In this document: positions 24,481 to 36,609 of the stretch, piece after piece | Layout: every line of letters starts with the position of its first letter | Position numbering within the stretch: the stretch's first letter is position 1 | Origin: Rhopalosiphum padi | Lineage: Eukaryota; Arthropoda; Insecta; Hemiptera; Aphididae | NCBI RefSeq assembly: GCF_020882245.1 | Contig: NC_083599.1 | Span: 45,906,748-45,970,747 of the forward strand | Direction: 5' to 3' | Length of the DNA stretch: 64,000 nt | Made by a program: the position numbers and the translations under genes | Notes under the pieces: model-generated | The model's database searches: none | What the model saw: the letters and a program-made list of their open reading frames with translations, nothing else | Told to the model about the DNA's origin: nothing

Positions 24481-25833
24481 ACTGTAATACCTAATTACAT
24501 AGTAGAATGCAAGTTGCGACCAGCTTTAGCATCGTCCACGATAAAATTATATTGAAATACGTGCAAAGCCTATACGGATCTTGAGTGGAAAAACAAGAAG
24601 GTTCACAGATTCTGCAGAGTTATAGGACACCTTGTACGGTCAACCGTACCTACAAAAATTGAAAACCGATGAGAGTTTGTACTATTTTAAATAGTGATAC
24701 AATTAATACGGCGAACAATTTATATTTTACACTTTACAGGCATAAAAAATGTATAGGTATATTTTACATGATTATTATTAAAAATTTATTAAAAATTTAA
24801 AAGGGCAATTGTAAGTATAGCCATACAGTTTGATTGTAGATATAAAAGAGAAATAAATTAATATTCATAAATTCATTACTTATTAATATCATTAGTTGAT
24901 AATAAGTTATTATTATTCAATCATAAGACCTTAAAAAAATACATTAATTAGTGCTACCTTAAGGTAAGAAATTTCTTATTATAGGAAATATGTGCCTATA
25001 TTTACATATAAAGAAAATAATATAATTTATTGAATAGTGTTAAAAAAACAGTGCAATAGTTCTGTATAATATTTTAATATATTTATACATTGACAATTGT
25101 TGTCAATCGAGAATAATTATATTTTACGCGTATATAATTTGATTGGATTCCTTCAGCGAACAATACGATTTATTAGGATTTCCGCACCCCCGTTAATAAC
25201 GACATCAAACCATCATCGCGTATAATTTGTGTAACAATTATACATATTTTATCGGAGCTGTATTGTTTCTCGTTAATATCTATTTTATATTTAAGATTTT
25301 GAAAAAAAAATTATTTTATTACGGAGATCTAATATGCAGAAACTATCTAAGTAGAAAATATGTAGAGTTGATCTCTGTAAATATTCCACAAGCTGAATTA
25401 CTATAATTTATATTTAATAGATATTAAAATAATTACGTACTTCTAATAGTTAAAGGCGATAATTTTACCGTGAACAATTTTTTGTTAAATTTACGTAATT
25501 TTTTTTTTTTCGATATGCATGACTTAAATATAATAAGTGTATTATACTTTATATTTAATGAATTTTTAGAAATTTTATAGTATTTATTATAGTCAATTAT
25601 AGGAATTTTTTTTAAATAATAACCAATAATACACATTTTTTTGAAACAATAATCAGGATTGGTATAAATTGTTTTTAAAAATGATGGACTATAGGTAATA
25701 ATATAGTTAATAATATACAAAGCTTTAAAATCTATAGACTTATAAAAATAACTTTAATATACGTTACAGACACGACGTATTTTAAATATATGAATTAACC
25801 AAGTCGTTAATGTAAAATGTGTACACAAGTAAA

Positions 25834-25893
25834 TTTGGCGCAAATGGGCTGTCAGAATAAATACATACCTTTTTTATTTTGGCGCAAATAGGT
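25834..25893 (+). repeat. short direct repeat TTTGGCGCAAAT
   Basis: TTTGGCGCAAATGGG at 25834 recurs as TTTTGGCGCAAATAGG at 25877, 43 bases apart. GGCGCAAAT is conspicuous in AT-rich surroundings. Confidence 0.7.
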
Positions 25894-26234
25894 AACCCAC
25901 ATTACACGTAAGTTATCCCTGCACCTGCATATACGAATGTTAAACTTTGTTTCACATATTTATTAATAAATTAACCAAACCATATTTTTTACTACTATAT
26001 AGTTTTGATAAACTTCACGTTATCTGCAAGTTCAAACACTAAGACGTCATAATTTATCAAGTTTTAAAAATGGTTGGTTGGTACTTATATCAACGTAATA
26101 ACGTACCTACCTATATATCAATACAAACATTTTTTGAATTTGAATAAATTAGATTAGTTACCGCAAAAATAATATAATAATCACAAATACTTGCTATTGT
26201 TACTTGTTGTACTTGTTATTGTGGTTAAATATAC

Positions 26235-26315
26235 GAAAAAAATAAAAATAAAAAAAATATAAAAAAATAAAAAAATTAGAAAATAAAATTAAAAAAAAAA
26301 TAAATATAAAATTAG
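26235..26315 (+). repeat. A-rich low-complexity tract
   Basis: About 80 bases almost wholly A with spaced T, in AAAAAT/AAAT units. Confidence 0.85.
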
Positions 26316-28748
26316 AATTATAATACTTCAATTAAAATTATTATTTATAAAATTTAAAAGCTATTTAATCATATTAACCCGTGGCAATATGACATTGATT
26401 CATAAATCATAATTAATCTCGTAAGTACTACAGGTACAGCTATAAACTATTAAGTATATACACTCTTATGATCGTTATGAAATCGATGCATTTGATATTA
26501 CTAATTAGTTTTCACAATTTTACAATTTAAAAAAATGTTATCTATTCTTGTATTATTTTTGAAGCATTTAATAATAATTGTATTCAATACATTCCTGCAA
26601 TTGCTTAAATAATTCACAATTTTTTTTTCATATTCCAATAATTATATTTTACGTAGGAAGTTCGGATAGCGGATCGTCAAGGTATAACACCTACTGAATA
26701 ATATTAATGAATTATTTTTTGTCGAATTTTTGAGTATTATTGTTTGTAGGTGTCTATAAAATATTAACGTGTACACCTAAACTACTCATATTACTATGAT
26801 TGTGAAACGCGCGTACATTAATTATATTTTAATTATCGCAGTCATATTGTAGGTAGGTAATACTATATATTATACAAAATTCCTGTTATTGTTACATCAC
26901 AAGCGGTACGATTTTTGTAAGTTTGCCGTTACAGTATAATATGTAAATAATGTGAAACTCGAATTCCTCTTGAATACGTTAATTGCCAACAATACAAATA
27001 AACAATGTAATTTATGATGTCATATTATATTATATTGGTAAAAGTTGCGTTAACAAACAATATAACTTATTATGTACGATGTGCGAAATATCGTTTACGA
27101 CAACAAGTTAAGCAAATACCCAATACGTCTATAACGTTTTACCAATATAATATACATAATATGTATTATATATACAATTATAAATTACGTACCTCTAAAG
27201 ACTAGCTGTTTCGTAAAAAATACTTTGAATGTACTTAAATGTCTTAATGGACATATTTGTGTATTTACCCTTAATATTTTCAAATTATTTACTTGAATAT
27301 GGACTCAAATACTTTTCAGTTTTCAAAAGTATTTTAGAATTAAAAATATTTAGAAGAAAAAATAATATTATTATTATTGTTATTGGAATGTTTAGACCCC
27401 TTTTGGTCAGTGTATAGGTACATTTTTGACTAAAATATATGTTTTACACGAATAGAGTAAATTATTTTTCAGTGAATAAATTTAACTATAAGGAACTTTA
27501 CGAAATATATATATTTATTCATTTTTGGAAATTATATTAAATTAATGAATTGTATACAATTAAAAACAACAAGAAATGGAGAAAAAACTATCAGAGTATT
27601 TATTAGCAAACACAATTTTATGATACAGAAAATTTTTTAATTTACTGGCTTAAAAGTGACATAAGTATTATCCGGAGTTTAAGAAAGTCATAAAAATTTC
27701 AGCGATCGCAGTTGAGTATTAATCAAGTATATATATTTATTATTTGATGTGATTAAATATTATGATATAAGTATATTATTTAAACACCACCGCTGGCTAA
27801 GGATCAGCATTAAAAATTTCTAAAATTTCGCACCTCGTGCTAATTGATAATGATAATAAAAAAATAAAACAAAAAGTGAAAACAAATAAGTAATATATAT
27901 ATATGTATTATTACCCATATAAGCAGTATCTACACGAGGTGTAATAAATATAGCACGCCACAATACAACGCGCACGAAAATATGATCACACTTTTTACAC
28001 ATTTTTTCGCGTGACGTTCTTATCGAATTTCTCATTACGCCGTTACGGTATTTTTTAGTGTCGTAGGTGCCGACGACCATAAGACGTATAAGTTGGTATA
28101 TATAACACATTGCACAGATATAAAAACCGGAAAGTACTGAAAGTGTCGATAGTATATTTATCGTACGCCGTGTACACCAGATACCCACGTGTAATATTAT
28201 ACCAAATTTATATAATTATATGTATGTGTATAAAATGTATATATAGGTACGCACTCTGCAGTATGCGGTATATATACTATATGAAACAATAACCGAGATA
28301 CCGCGGCCGTCGCCGGACGAGCAGAAAGGACCAAAATTACGTGAGCATAATATAATATCATATCTCGAATATATAAGCAGAGCAGGTGTTACAATAATAA
28401 CTACTATTATTATTACGTTTCGACAGTGTCATTACGTAATACGCACTCGGTATCATCGTTACTTCTGAACAAATGTGGTAGCCCACCTACTGAGATTGCG
28501 GGCTGCTGCAACACGCAGGTATTGGTAGGTATACATAATATGTACATCGTATATGTGCTGCAAGTATAAATAATTGTTATAAGACATGGGTTATTCTATT
28601 AAAAAGGTAAACACAAAAACGTTTTCTTGAAAAGTATTTACGCTTTTGGAAATATTTATTTTACAAAATTTGAATTCATTACATTACAAAATATATTTTA
28701 AATTTTTTATCTTTATCACTTTTAGATTTAACCTCTTCCGAATGGCAG

Positions 28749-28769
28749 TATATATATATATATATATAT
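28749..28769 (+). repeat. (TA)n microsatellite
   Basis: Ten uninterrupted TA units. Confidence 0.9.
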
Positions 28770-29184
28770 TGCAGATAATCTCTTATTATCAAGCAGAATA
28801 TGTTTCTGAGAATTTAATTATAAAGTATTAAAATCGAATTTCACACGGTTAGTTAACTATAGTGAATTGGGCATTTAAATACTTTAAGTTATATATACAC
28901 AGAATACTATAGACCAACATTTTACTGGATATCTCTATAGCTGTACAGTGCCATTTTCATTTTAACATTAAATAAATACAAGCGTCTGATTTATTTTCGA
29001 GAACATCAATTACTATACGTGATTTGTTTACTTTTTAAATTTATATCAATGTAATTTTATTAAAAATTCTCTCGTTGACACTTTATTTAGCTTTTACGAC
29101 ATTCACGCGCGATAGTTCTACTGTATATTAATTTGGTTGACCTTTAGTAAGCGTTAAGCCCTTCTATTCTTTTTTAGGTGTTAA

Positions 29185-29680
29185 TTATGTGATTAAATGC
29201 ATTTCAAAAAGCAAGGAGCCCATGCCTACAATTTTTTCGCTGTCTTTTGTTCTATTCCTCCTGATTGTTTCTTCTCTCCCAATAATATCCTTAATGCACA
29301 TTCCTATTAAAAAAATATATATATCTCCTGTCCCCGATTTCTTTTCTGCCAATTTTATTTGTTGTTTAGACGATTTCTTTATGACGGTACATTCCTATTA
29401 ATGTTTGGAAAATCTAATTGTGCCTACCCATGGTTACGATTAAAATATCAAATACGAAATTGATTTAATATGGGTACTCTCCTTTTCTTTGTGACGCACT
29501 ATTTTCGATTATACTTATCAACTTCCTATTTGCTCTTCTAGTCTTTTGAATAGTCGTAACATAGATGCTCCTTAACTATTTACAAGGGTACAATTTAACG
29601 TCTCTTCTAGTGGAACGCATAATCAAATTCAGTTCCGCTTCTGTATCGCTCTGCAGTGTATGATTTAAATCATCATCTCT
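29185..29680 (-). pseudogene. decayed coding-like fragment, possibly BESS-motif type
   Basis: Three minus-strand blocks look coding: RDDDLNHTLQSDTEAELNLI and RSTRRDV, ending in a TAG at 29576-29578; an open stretch IQKTRRANRKLIS over about 29490-29550; and a 70-codon open frame at 29185-29394 with KKSSKQQIKLAEKKSGTGDI, then IFLIGMCIKDI and a basic tail ending SLLFEMHLIT. An acidic region followed by a basic linker and a C-terminal (D)xxxFLxxM-type helix is the layout of insect MADF-BESS or transposon-derived regulatory proteins, so a BESS-like end is a guess. Frames are broken by stops and shifts. The hAT-like end at 29860-29913 lies just upstream, so the fragment may be internal to a transposon. 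Confidence 0.35.
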
Positions 29681-29849
29681 ATAAGAATGAGGCGCTTATT
29701 TTTTTTTTAAATTTCCCAGAATTCTTCATAATATTTTCCTGTAATATTTTCGGATTTAAAATATTTGTTAGTTACAACTGTAAGTTTAATTAAACATTGC
29801 AATTTATGAACATTTTATATAGTTATAAATATTTTAATATTCTCGATAC

Positions 29850-29913
29850 ATTTTCCGGAATTTCTTCGTGGATTTTCTGGTAATCGAATTCTCGGGAAGC
29901 TGCGCATCACTAC
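29850..29913 (-). repeat. possible hAT-type transposon end
   Basis: Read on the minus strand: TAGTGATGCGCAGC, then TTCCCGAGAATTC, then CCAGAAAATCC. A sister end lies at 33270-33360. GGGAA/TTCCC subterminal words repeat. CAGWGATGC-type starts are common in Ac-like hAT elements. Confidence 0.35.
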
Positions 29914-30487
29914 TTATACTACGCAATAATGTATACAACTCGTGGGTATTTTTATCACTAGTTATACCTATTATACTCTGCATTCGAGAATGGTTCCTAA
30001 TTTTTATGAATTTATGATGTTCTACATTGCACTACCGCTGCTGCAGCAGGCCAACACCGGACGGGGTAGTCGATGTGCCGCCCTCGTGTACGCATAACAT
30101 AATATCATTATAATCCATGACCCATATACACGAACACGATGTTGCACATATTATTATCATTATTATTAGACGGTGGGTGATGTGCAGCAGGGTGGGAGGA
30201 CCGGTCGCAAAATCCGTTCGCTGCAGCCGGTTTCGCATTTATTTATTTTTATGTACATAAATATAGTATTATAATGGATATATCGTCGTCTTTAAGTACA
30301 TTCGTCGGAATTACATCACGTTTCTTGTACCACAGGCATGTACCAAGTACGTTTAATATGTGTAGTGTATATGATGTACATATTCTGCACGTGCGCACAC
30401 ATTATAGACGCATACGCACGGAATTTACACTTTTCCGGGTTATTTCTTATTATTTGCGTACTACGCGTATTATGTTATATTATATTA

Positions 30488-30521
<34 letters not shown>

Positions 30522-31231
30522 ACACAGGCAACGCCGCTGCCGGGAGGGTAGCTAATTTTTTTCAACCATGTCACGTGTACTAACACGTATTCGACATAAT
30601 AATATATTTTACGTCTCCACAACTGCCGTTTAATCTGTTCAAAGGGCTCCGCATTGTATACCTATATTAATATATATTTTATTATATAGTAATAAACGTG
30701 ATTTAAAATAACATTTTATTTCTTTGTAAATTATTTTAATTGTAATTATTTTGTCTGATTTTGAATGTTTTTAAACTTTTTAGTTGTCCGAAAAATTCTT
30801 GATTTTCAGAAATGTTTTAAAATTCTCTTCTTGTTTTCTTCGTGTTTCTATATTTTCTGGAGTTTTGGATAAATCGATTTTCCCGAAATTTTTCCAAATT
30901 TTTCAGACGTTTTTCTTTAATATTGACAAACAATATAATAGTTGCGTGTATTACCATTACATAATAAATAAATTCAAAAGTTGCAGATTCTGTGGACTGT
31001 GAGTCTCAATAAAAAGAAAAGTAATGATTATATTATTATATATAGGTTTCCTATTCAAATTTCAAATATCGAGGTTAATAATTATTGGTAATTATTATCA
31101 AGGCTTATATAGATAATAAAATAATATACGTAATATTATATGTGTAGGAAATTTTTGATTAATTGTATTGTTTTTGTAGATGTATTGTATTACCTATATG
31201 TTTTCGAAAATAAAAAATTATTATTGTTAGC
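29914..31231. other. non-coding stretch
   Basis: Contains a short GC-richer patch at 30030-30240 (CTGCAGCAGG, GGTGGGAGGACC) and a (TTA)n run at 30499-30521. Frames at 30274-30583 run into that repeat. No gene supported. Confidence 0.55.
30499..30521 (+). repeat. (TAT)n microsatellite
   Basis: About seven TTA/TAT units preceded by a T-rich run. Confidence 0.85.
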
Positions 31232-31318
31232 GTCTATTCTAGAATATTCTGCGGAGCACCTATTGGGTCTTACCGATTCGATAACGATCTGGTGTTTCCG
31301 TTGAATGTTCTAAAATCG
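31232..31318 (+). other. hairpin with heat-shock-element motifs
   Basis: The left arm (TTCTAGAATATTCTGCGGAG, 31237-31256) pairs with the right arm (TTTCCGTTGAATGTTCTAAA, 31295-31314) if wobble pairs are allowed, with pairing extending outward to about 31232 and 31318 and a loop of about 30 bases. The left arm holds a perfect three-unit heat shock element TTCnnGAAnnTTC (31237-31249) and the right arm a two-unit GAAnnTTC (31303-31310). Either a small-RNA precursor-like hairpin, an old inverted-repeat insertion, or a coincidence; a perfect three-unit element is expected about once by chance in a window of this size. Confidence 0.35.
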
Positions 31319-32222
31319 ACACATTATATAATATTGACATCCCTTAATCCCTATGTATATAGTCAGTCGGTTAGTATTATAAAAAACCTTTTCGTCTCGA
31401 TGCGTATTTTTTTTTTTTGTAAGAAAAGACATGGTAATAAATATACATATATCAAATTTTGTTTAACCGAAATATTAATTTTTTTTTTTTATTATTATTT
31501 TAATTAATCTAAATAAAATCATATATCGCTCCTAAGGCAGCTAACATTATTAACCTCAAAATACTGCGTAAATTGAATCCCGGGATATTTAAATTTGAAA
31601 AATTCATTAAATAAATATTAGTTTGAAAAATTAGAAAGTAGAAAAAGATACACACCTATGTTATATTAAAGAAAAATGAAAATATTGCAAACAAAAAAAT
31701 TATATGTTTTAACTTTGTGCCTGGTATTATTCATATTTTTTATTTTTTTTTTATACTTTATAAAATGATAAAAATGATATAATAATATAATATAATTATA
31801 ATTATATTTACAATCTATAATGAAAAAATACAATAAGTATAAAAGACAAATTCATATTATACGTTACCTACCAGTTACTTAATAACTATTTTGTAATCAT
31901 AAATAACATATTAAACAGCAAAGACAATATTTTTAATTATAACGATATTAATACAATTTTTACTTTCAATTTCAAGTTTGAAAAAATCAAATGAAAATAT
32001 TGATCATAACCCATACGGCCCGGAGAGCTTCTAATAGGTATATTACACTATTAAATATGTATAATGTTTATTGTGTTGTAAACGTTTTTATCTTTGTATT
32101 TCGATTCATCGAATGTGATTTATCGGTAAAAATGTACAATATAAAATTATAAAAAACCGAAAACAACATTTTTATACAAAAATATTTTGACAACATTGTT
32201 CAAACTAACAAACTGTGGCGCA
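31319..32222. other. AT-rich non-coding stretch
   Basis: T-runs at about 31410 and 31482; nothing else seen. Confidence 0.6.
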
Positions 32223-32410
32223 GTTTATCGTGATGTCGACAAATTTTTAGTGCACACGAACACGACGCCTTGCATGCATCAGATCTGCACGTGTCACCAG
32301 TAGCCGGAGTGATCCACCTGCAGCAGCTGCAGAGCACCCAGGATTGTAGTTTTTTTTCTAACACGATCGAAATTTCATCATTATTTCCTCAAAAGGTTGC
32401 ACCAAATGGT
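32223..32410. other. exon-like patch, open on both strands
   Basis: A base-balanced patch in AT-rich DNA. The plus frame is open from 32234 to 32485 and includes SDLHVSPVAGVIHLQQLQST and SLFPQKVAPNG; GCGCAG at 32217-32222 and AATGGTAT at 32406 could serve as splice sites. The minus frame over about 32205-32380 is also open and cysteine-rich (WVLCSCCRW, CRSDACKASCSCALKICRHH). I recognise neither and cannot tell which strand, if any, codes. Confidence 0.25.
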
Positions 32411-35091
32411 ATATTACAGAAATTAACTATATTAATTTTAAAATTAATTATTACTCATACTATTATAAGTTATTACTTATTATAGTTTCGTCTGATCAAT
32501 ATATACTTAGCCAAACATTGATTTGAAATTGAATTTTAAAGTATCTAAAAAACCGTATACTTCATAGAATACAATTTAAAATACGTTTATCTATTATATT
32601 TTTATGAAAAAATGTGGTTTGTAATGAGTAAAATATACTCATTATAATGACACAACTGGAAAACCATTATTTATATATTGAGTTAACACTGTTAACAGTT
32701 GAAATAATTGAGAATTTATGTAAATTTACTGTTAAACTATTAAAAATAGTTAATTAGATGTAACTTTATATAAATGAATAATGATATATTTTACACAGTT
32801 ATACCATTTTCTCGGTATAAAATAGGAAAAGTATAAAAACTGTTATTGAAATATTCGAATTTTAATCATAAATAACAATTATTAGTTATGCATCTTAGTC
32901 ATTAACATAACAGTTGACTGTAAAGCCATTTTAGTAGAATAGTTTATGTTTGGTTAACCATTTGCTAGTAACCTAGCTTCTTATACAGTGACAAACGACA
33001 GTCGCTAAAAATTGATGCCAAATGTTTCAAAATTTAAAATAAAATAGTTACAATTAATTTAAGAGTTCCCTCTTTTGAGAAATAAAAAAATGGTAAACTG
33101 TATGTTAAATTTTTACATTATCGGTTTACTCTACTCACATCTAGTTGTGTTTCACGAGGAATATTCTCCTACCTCTCGGAAAAATTATATAAAAATAAAT
33201 TGTGCGAATGTGAGTAGAAGGACGGTACTAAAAGAGATAGTAATTGATTACCTATAATAAATTATAATATTTCCCATAAATTCCTGATCATGGGAATTTC
33301 CTCAGGGAATTTCCCGCAACTTAGTTCCAGAAAATTCGCATATCGTTACTCGCATCTCTGCTTACAATTCGATTAAAAACTGCAGTGATATCGCAAAGAA
33401 AAAAAGCGGATAATATAGCTAACCTCACGTTCGAGTTTTATAAAATACATATAATAGCGATAGGTCAAATAACCAGGAAGTCAATTCACTTTTATATTTT
33501 ATTTTGTATGCAAATCCGTTTTATTTATAAAACCTTTGTACAAGAGACGATGGTAGAAAACAAGCGATCGCGCGTTGGGGCTCGACATCCTGCCCGTAAC
33601 AATATTATAATAATATGTTCGTATGGCTTGCCATTAAAGCGCCCGTAGCGACGGCTATTCACAAGCCCAAATAAAATCAGCAGTTACTGTGCGGTTGATA
33701 TTATATTTTGTCGATCTTTCGTTCCGTAAGGTTTTTCGCAGAACCTTTTCGACAGACAATTCTGAAACAGGTACAGACCTATATTCGGTCTCAATAGGCC
33801 TTTTGTATAGGCGTCAACAATGTTGACTCAACATATATATTGTATATACTTTAAAACTTTACAACACGATCCAACAATGCACGATGGTAACGCACACAGT
33901 CTCACAACATGATCCAACAGCATATTATAATAGTGTTAGATATTATATGAGCCAAAGATCAGATAATATGTATTGTATACCATGACAACTCCTCGCTGTT
34001 ATTGTAGTGTGCGAGTATACGAGTGCATTTATATATATATATATACCTACCTACTATATAATATGTATTTATATAGTATGTACTGTGGCTCTTGGGAAAA
34101 GGAAAGATCTCTTTACAACCATTAATTCGCAATGTTAACAGGCGAATAAGGCAGTGCCGAGGAAGGATAGACGTGTTATTATGTTACGCCGTGTTGCGGG
34201 TGGTCAGCGAGGGTATAGGTAGGTACACAGTATAGATGCAGTATAATGATATAATATATAGCGCATGAAAATTCATATTATGTGCATTATGTGCATATAG
34301 CCGACCCTTAGAAAGTGTTTCCATTATTTTGTGCATTACCGCTGCGGCGGACGACCGTGTTTGCAGGATATAATGATATGACAGTACCTACCTATATACA
34401 CGGATTCATTATATTATATACGTTTTTCGAGTATATATATATATATAATACTGTACGCAAAATTGATGCGCCACCCCGTGGATCCGATATGTGTGACGTG
34501 ATGCCGCGCAAACATAATAGCGATTTTTCTCACGCCGTGCAATAGATTCCGTCGCCGAATATATACCTAATGTAATCATACGATATATATATATTATATT
34601 ATATGGGTTACATACCTACGTAGCACACCGCCCGTAGACACGGAGACCGGCGTACGTCCTGTGCGGAAATGCTATTCTCGCGTGTTCGCCTGATATAAAA
34701 AAATACGCGCAGGTACATGATAAGTATAGGTATTTCCGTGACCGGACATTTACGCACGTCGTTTATCTCGTAATGCCCAACATTAACTAATGCACGTACG
34801 TACAGTAGTAAAAAGTGAACGATATAAGTCGGAGTATACGTACGTCACGTAATAAAGAACTTTTAATATCAAATTCTGAACTCGAAAATTCAATACCTTA
34901 TTACTATTATTATAATTCACATACCTTTAAAAATATTGTAATATAATATAGAGAATGATTTACCCCGAGCACGGCTCGCCCTCCCTTTTCTATTTAATAA
35001 CGCAGTTATTCAAAATATAATTTTTGAAATTTTTAAACACGTAAAGACCATGTTGTTTTTGAATACTCGAGATTTGTTTTACCATCTAAGG
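32411..35091. other. non-coding stretch
   Basis: AT-rich to about 33250, then mixed. Holds the hAT-like end at 33270-33360, (TA)n runs near 34028-34042 and 34433-34446, and several short frames of no clear meaning. Words GTTAACACTGTTAACAGTT at 32684 form a small palindrome. Confidence 0.55.
33270..33360 (-). repeat. possible hAT-type transposon end
   Basis: On the minus strand it starts CAGAGATGCGAGTAACG at 33360 and continues GCGAATTTTCTGGAAC and GCGGGAAATTCCC, a CAGAGATG-type hAT terminus with GGGAAATTCCC subterminal words shared with 29850-29913. No opposite end or 8-bp duplication was found. Confidence 0.35.
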
Positions 35092-35332
35092 AGTGTCCTA
35101 TGGCGATATGATGAAGTATTTGTCGGCGATTGCGCATAAAGTGCCGGCCAGCCGGTCTCTTGCCGAGTTAACGGGACTTAATCCATCTGAAAATTCACGC
35201 AGCAGGGCACCGCGGATCGTCCAAAAGAAGGCATCGTCGGCTAAGATTTTGGGAACAGCTGTACATACCAAATTATGAGCTCCTTCGCGACCCCCTCCCG
35301 TCGATGCGTTTTCGAACGGATCCGATTCGAAT
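35092..35332 (-). other. coding-like patch, direction unresolved
   Basis: The minus strand is open for about 78 codons from 35332 to a TAG at 35092-35094 and reads very much like protein: HNLVCTAVPKILADDAFFWT, IRGALLREFSDGLSPVNS, ARDRLAGTLCAIADKYFIIS. The plus strand of the same stretch is also open for 61 codons (35093-35278, KYLSAIAHKVPASRSLAELT). The patch is near 50% GC in a 30% GC setting. A GT donor-like AGATGGTAAAA lies downstream on the minus strand but after the stop, and no good acceptor is seen. I do not recognise the family. Best reading: fragment of a gene, an exon of one, or a retroposed piece. Confidence 0.3.
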
Positions 35333-36359
35333 TATCGTGTGCGTATGTTATGACTATTTTATTTTTTTATCTTAGCGATTTAATAATCGTGTACAAGTAA
35401 ATATTATTATCGTAGTTGGTCGCAGCAGGTATACCCGTCCGCGAATTCCGACGGTCAATAACACGGTGCCGGTCGATTGCGAATCGGGAAAATTGTCTAC
35501 GGCGCGATGTCGCAGGAAAATAACAAAAAAATGCAGTGCACACAGTGCGATTAAGTCAAAACAGCGATGATCAGTTCGACGAAATCAACTGGTTTTGTTC
35601 CACGTCAACTGGCCGTCGCCTTAACTCGGTCGCAATTTATAGACGCCAGGTCGCCGCCACCGCTTGGCGTTTGGTTGAAATAAATCGGATCGTTTATAAA
35701 TTTACAGTAGCCGTCGTATTGTACACCGTATTATATACAGGTGTATGATATATTACATCCGCTTTAAATTCTTTCATTTTCATTTTCATTTGTTCCGTTT
35801 TGTATTATATTGTTACTGTTTCTCGCCACCCGTATAAATTAAATCATTTCTTTTCGTTTCGCATTGACCCGAGAACAGTACGTGGTCGTCTTTTCGATAT
35901 ATAATAATAACGGCATTTCTCATTGTCTGTCCGCTTGCCGAGTTCAATAATATTACGATACATCGTAATTTTATACAGGAATTTTATATCTGAAGAACCC
36001 GATTTACGGAGCGATTATATAATAATAATAATAATATGATAATATAGTTATCAATGATTAGAGATTGGTATTTATAAGGACGGTTCTCCAATAGTATGTT
36101 TCAAAAAATCAGCTAAACATATTCAATTTTTAAAAAGAGTTAAGGTGTACCATTGAATTATGAGTCAAATAAAATTGGGCGGATGACTGATGATTCATTT
36201 AAAAAATGGCTTTTGCAATAAAAGCTATAAAATATATATTATTATATTGTTGTTTAAAATAACCAAATTATAAACATTTTTAGAAATATTTATTTTGCAT
36301 AATTTTGATTAACTTGAAAAAAATCACTTTGTATACGTTTCTATATATTGGATAATATA
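35333..36359. other. non-coding, CpG-rich then AT-rich
   Basis: CpG-rich at 35400-35700 with a 70-codon plus frame (35536-35748) lacking any recognisable motif. AT-rich afterwards, with (TAA)n-like runs at 36020. Confidence 0.5.
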
Positions 36360-36367
36360 CACTATAT

Positions 36368-36601
36368 CAGTGGTCTTCAATCGGTGGGTCAGAATCAGTC
36401 ATCTTTTATTATTATTATAAATGTTCGTATTAATTCTATAATTTTACAAAAATGTAATTTTTATTAATTATTCAGTTATAATAGTACTACTATAAAGTAT
36501 TAAACTATTGTAGCCTTTATTTTCTACAAAGCTGACGTGAGTCGCGAAAAATATAGTCGTAAATAAATGGGTCACGAGTCCAAAAAGTTCGAAGACCACT
36601 G
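36368..36601 (+). mobile_element. hAT-type MITE, 234 bp
   Basis: The ends are inverted: CAGTGGTCTTC at 36368-36378 and GAAGACCACTG at 36591-36601, a perfect 11-bp match, continuing imperfectly to GTGGGTC and GGGTCACGA inside. An identical 8-bp direct repeat CACTATAT flanks it (36360-36367 and 36602-36609). CAG...CTG termini plus 8-bp duplications are diagnostic of the hAT superfamily. No coding capacity, so it must have been moved by a transposase encoded elsewhere. Confidence 0.92.
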
Positions 36602-36609
36602 CACTATAT

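Larger units (their letters stand above)
24481..29184. other. AT-rich non-coding stretch
   Basis: Nothing gene-like; the longest frame (27820-28188, minus, 122 codons) overlaps a (TA)n tract and a plus-strand frame and shows no motif. Contains the TTTGGCGCAAAT direct repeat (25834-25893), an A-rich tract (26235-26315) and a (TA)n run (28749-28769). Confidence 0.55.

Noticed and set aside
29850..33360. The two GATGCG ends as the two ends of one transposon
   Set aside because: Both point the same way (minus strand), so they are separate copies and not a pair.
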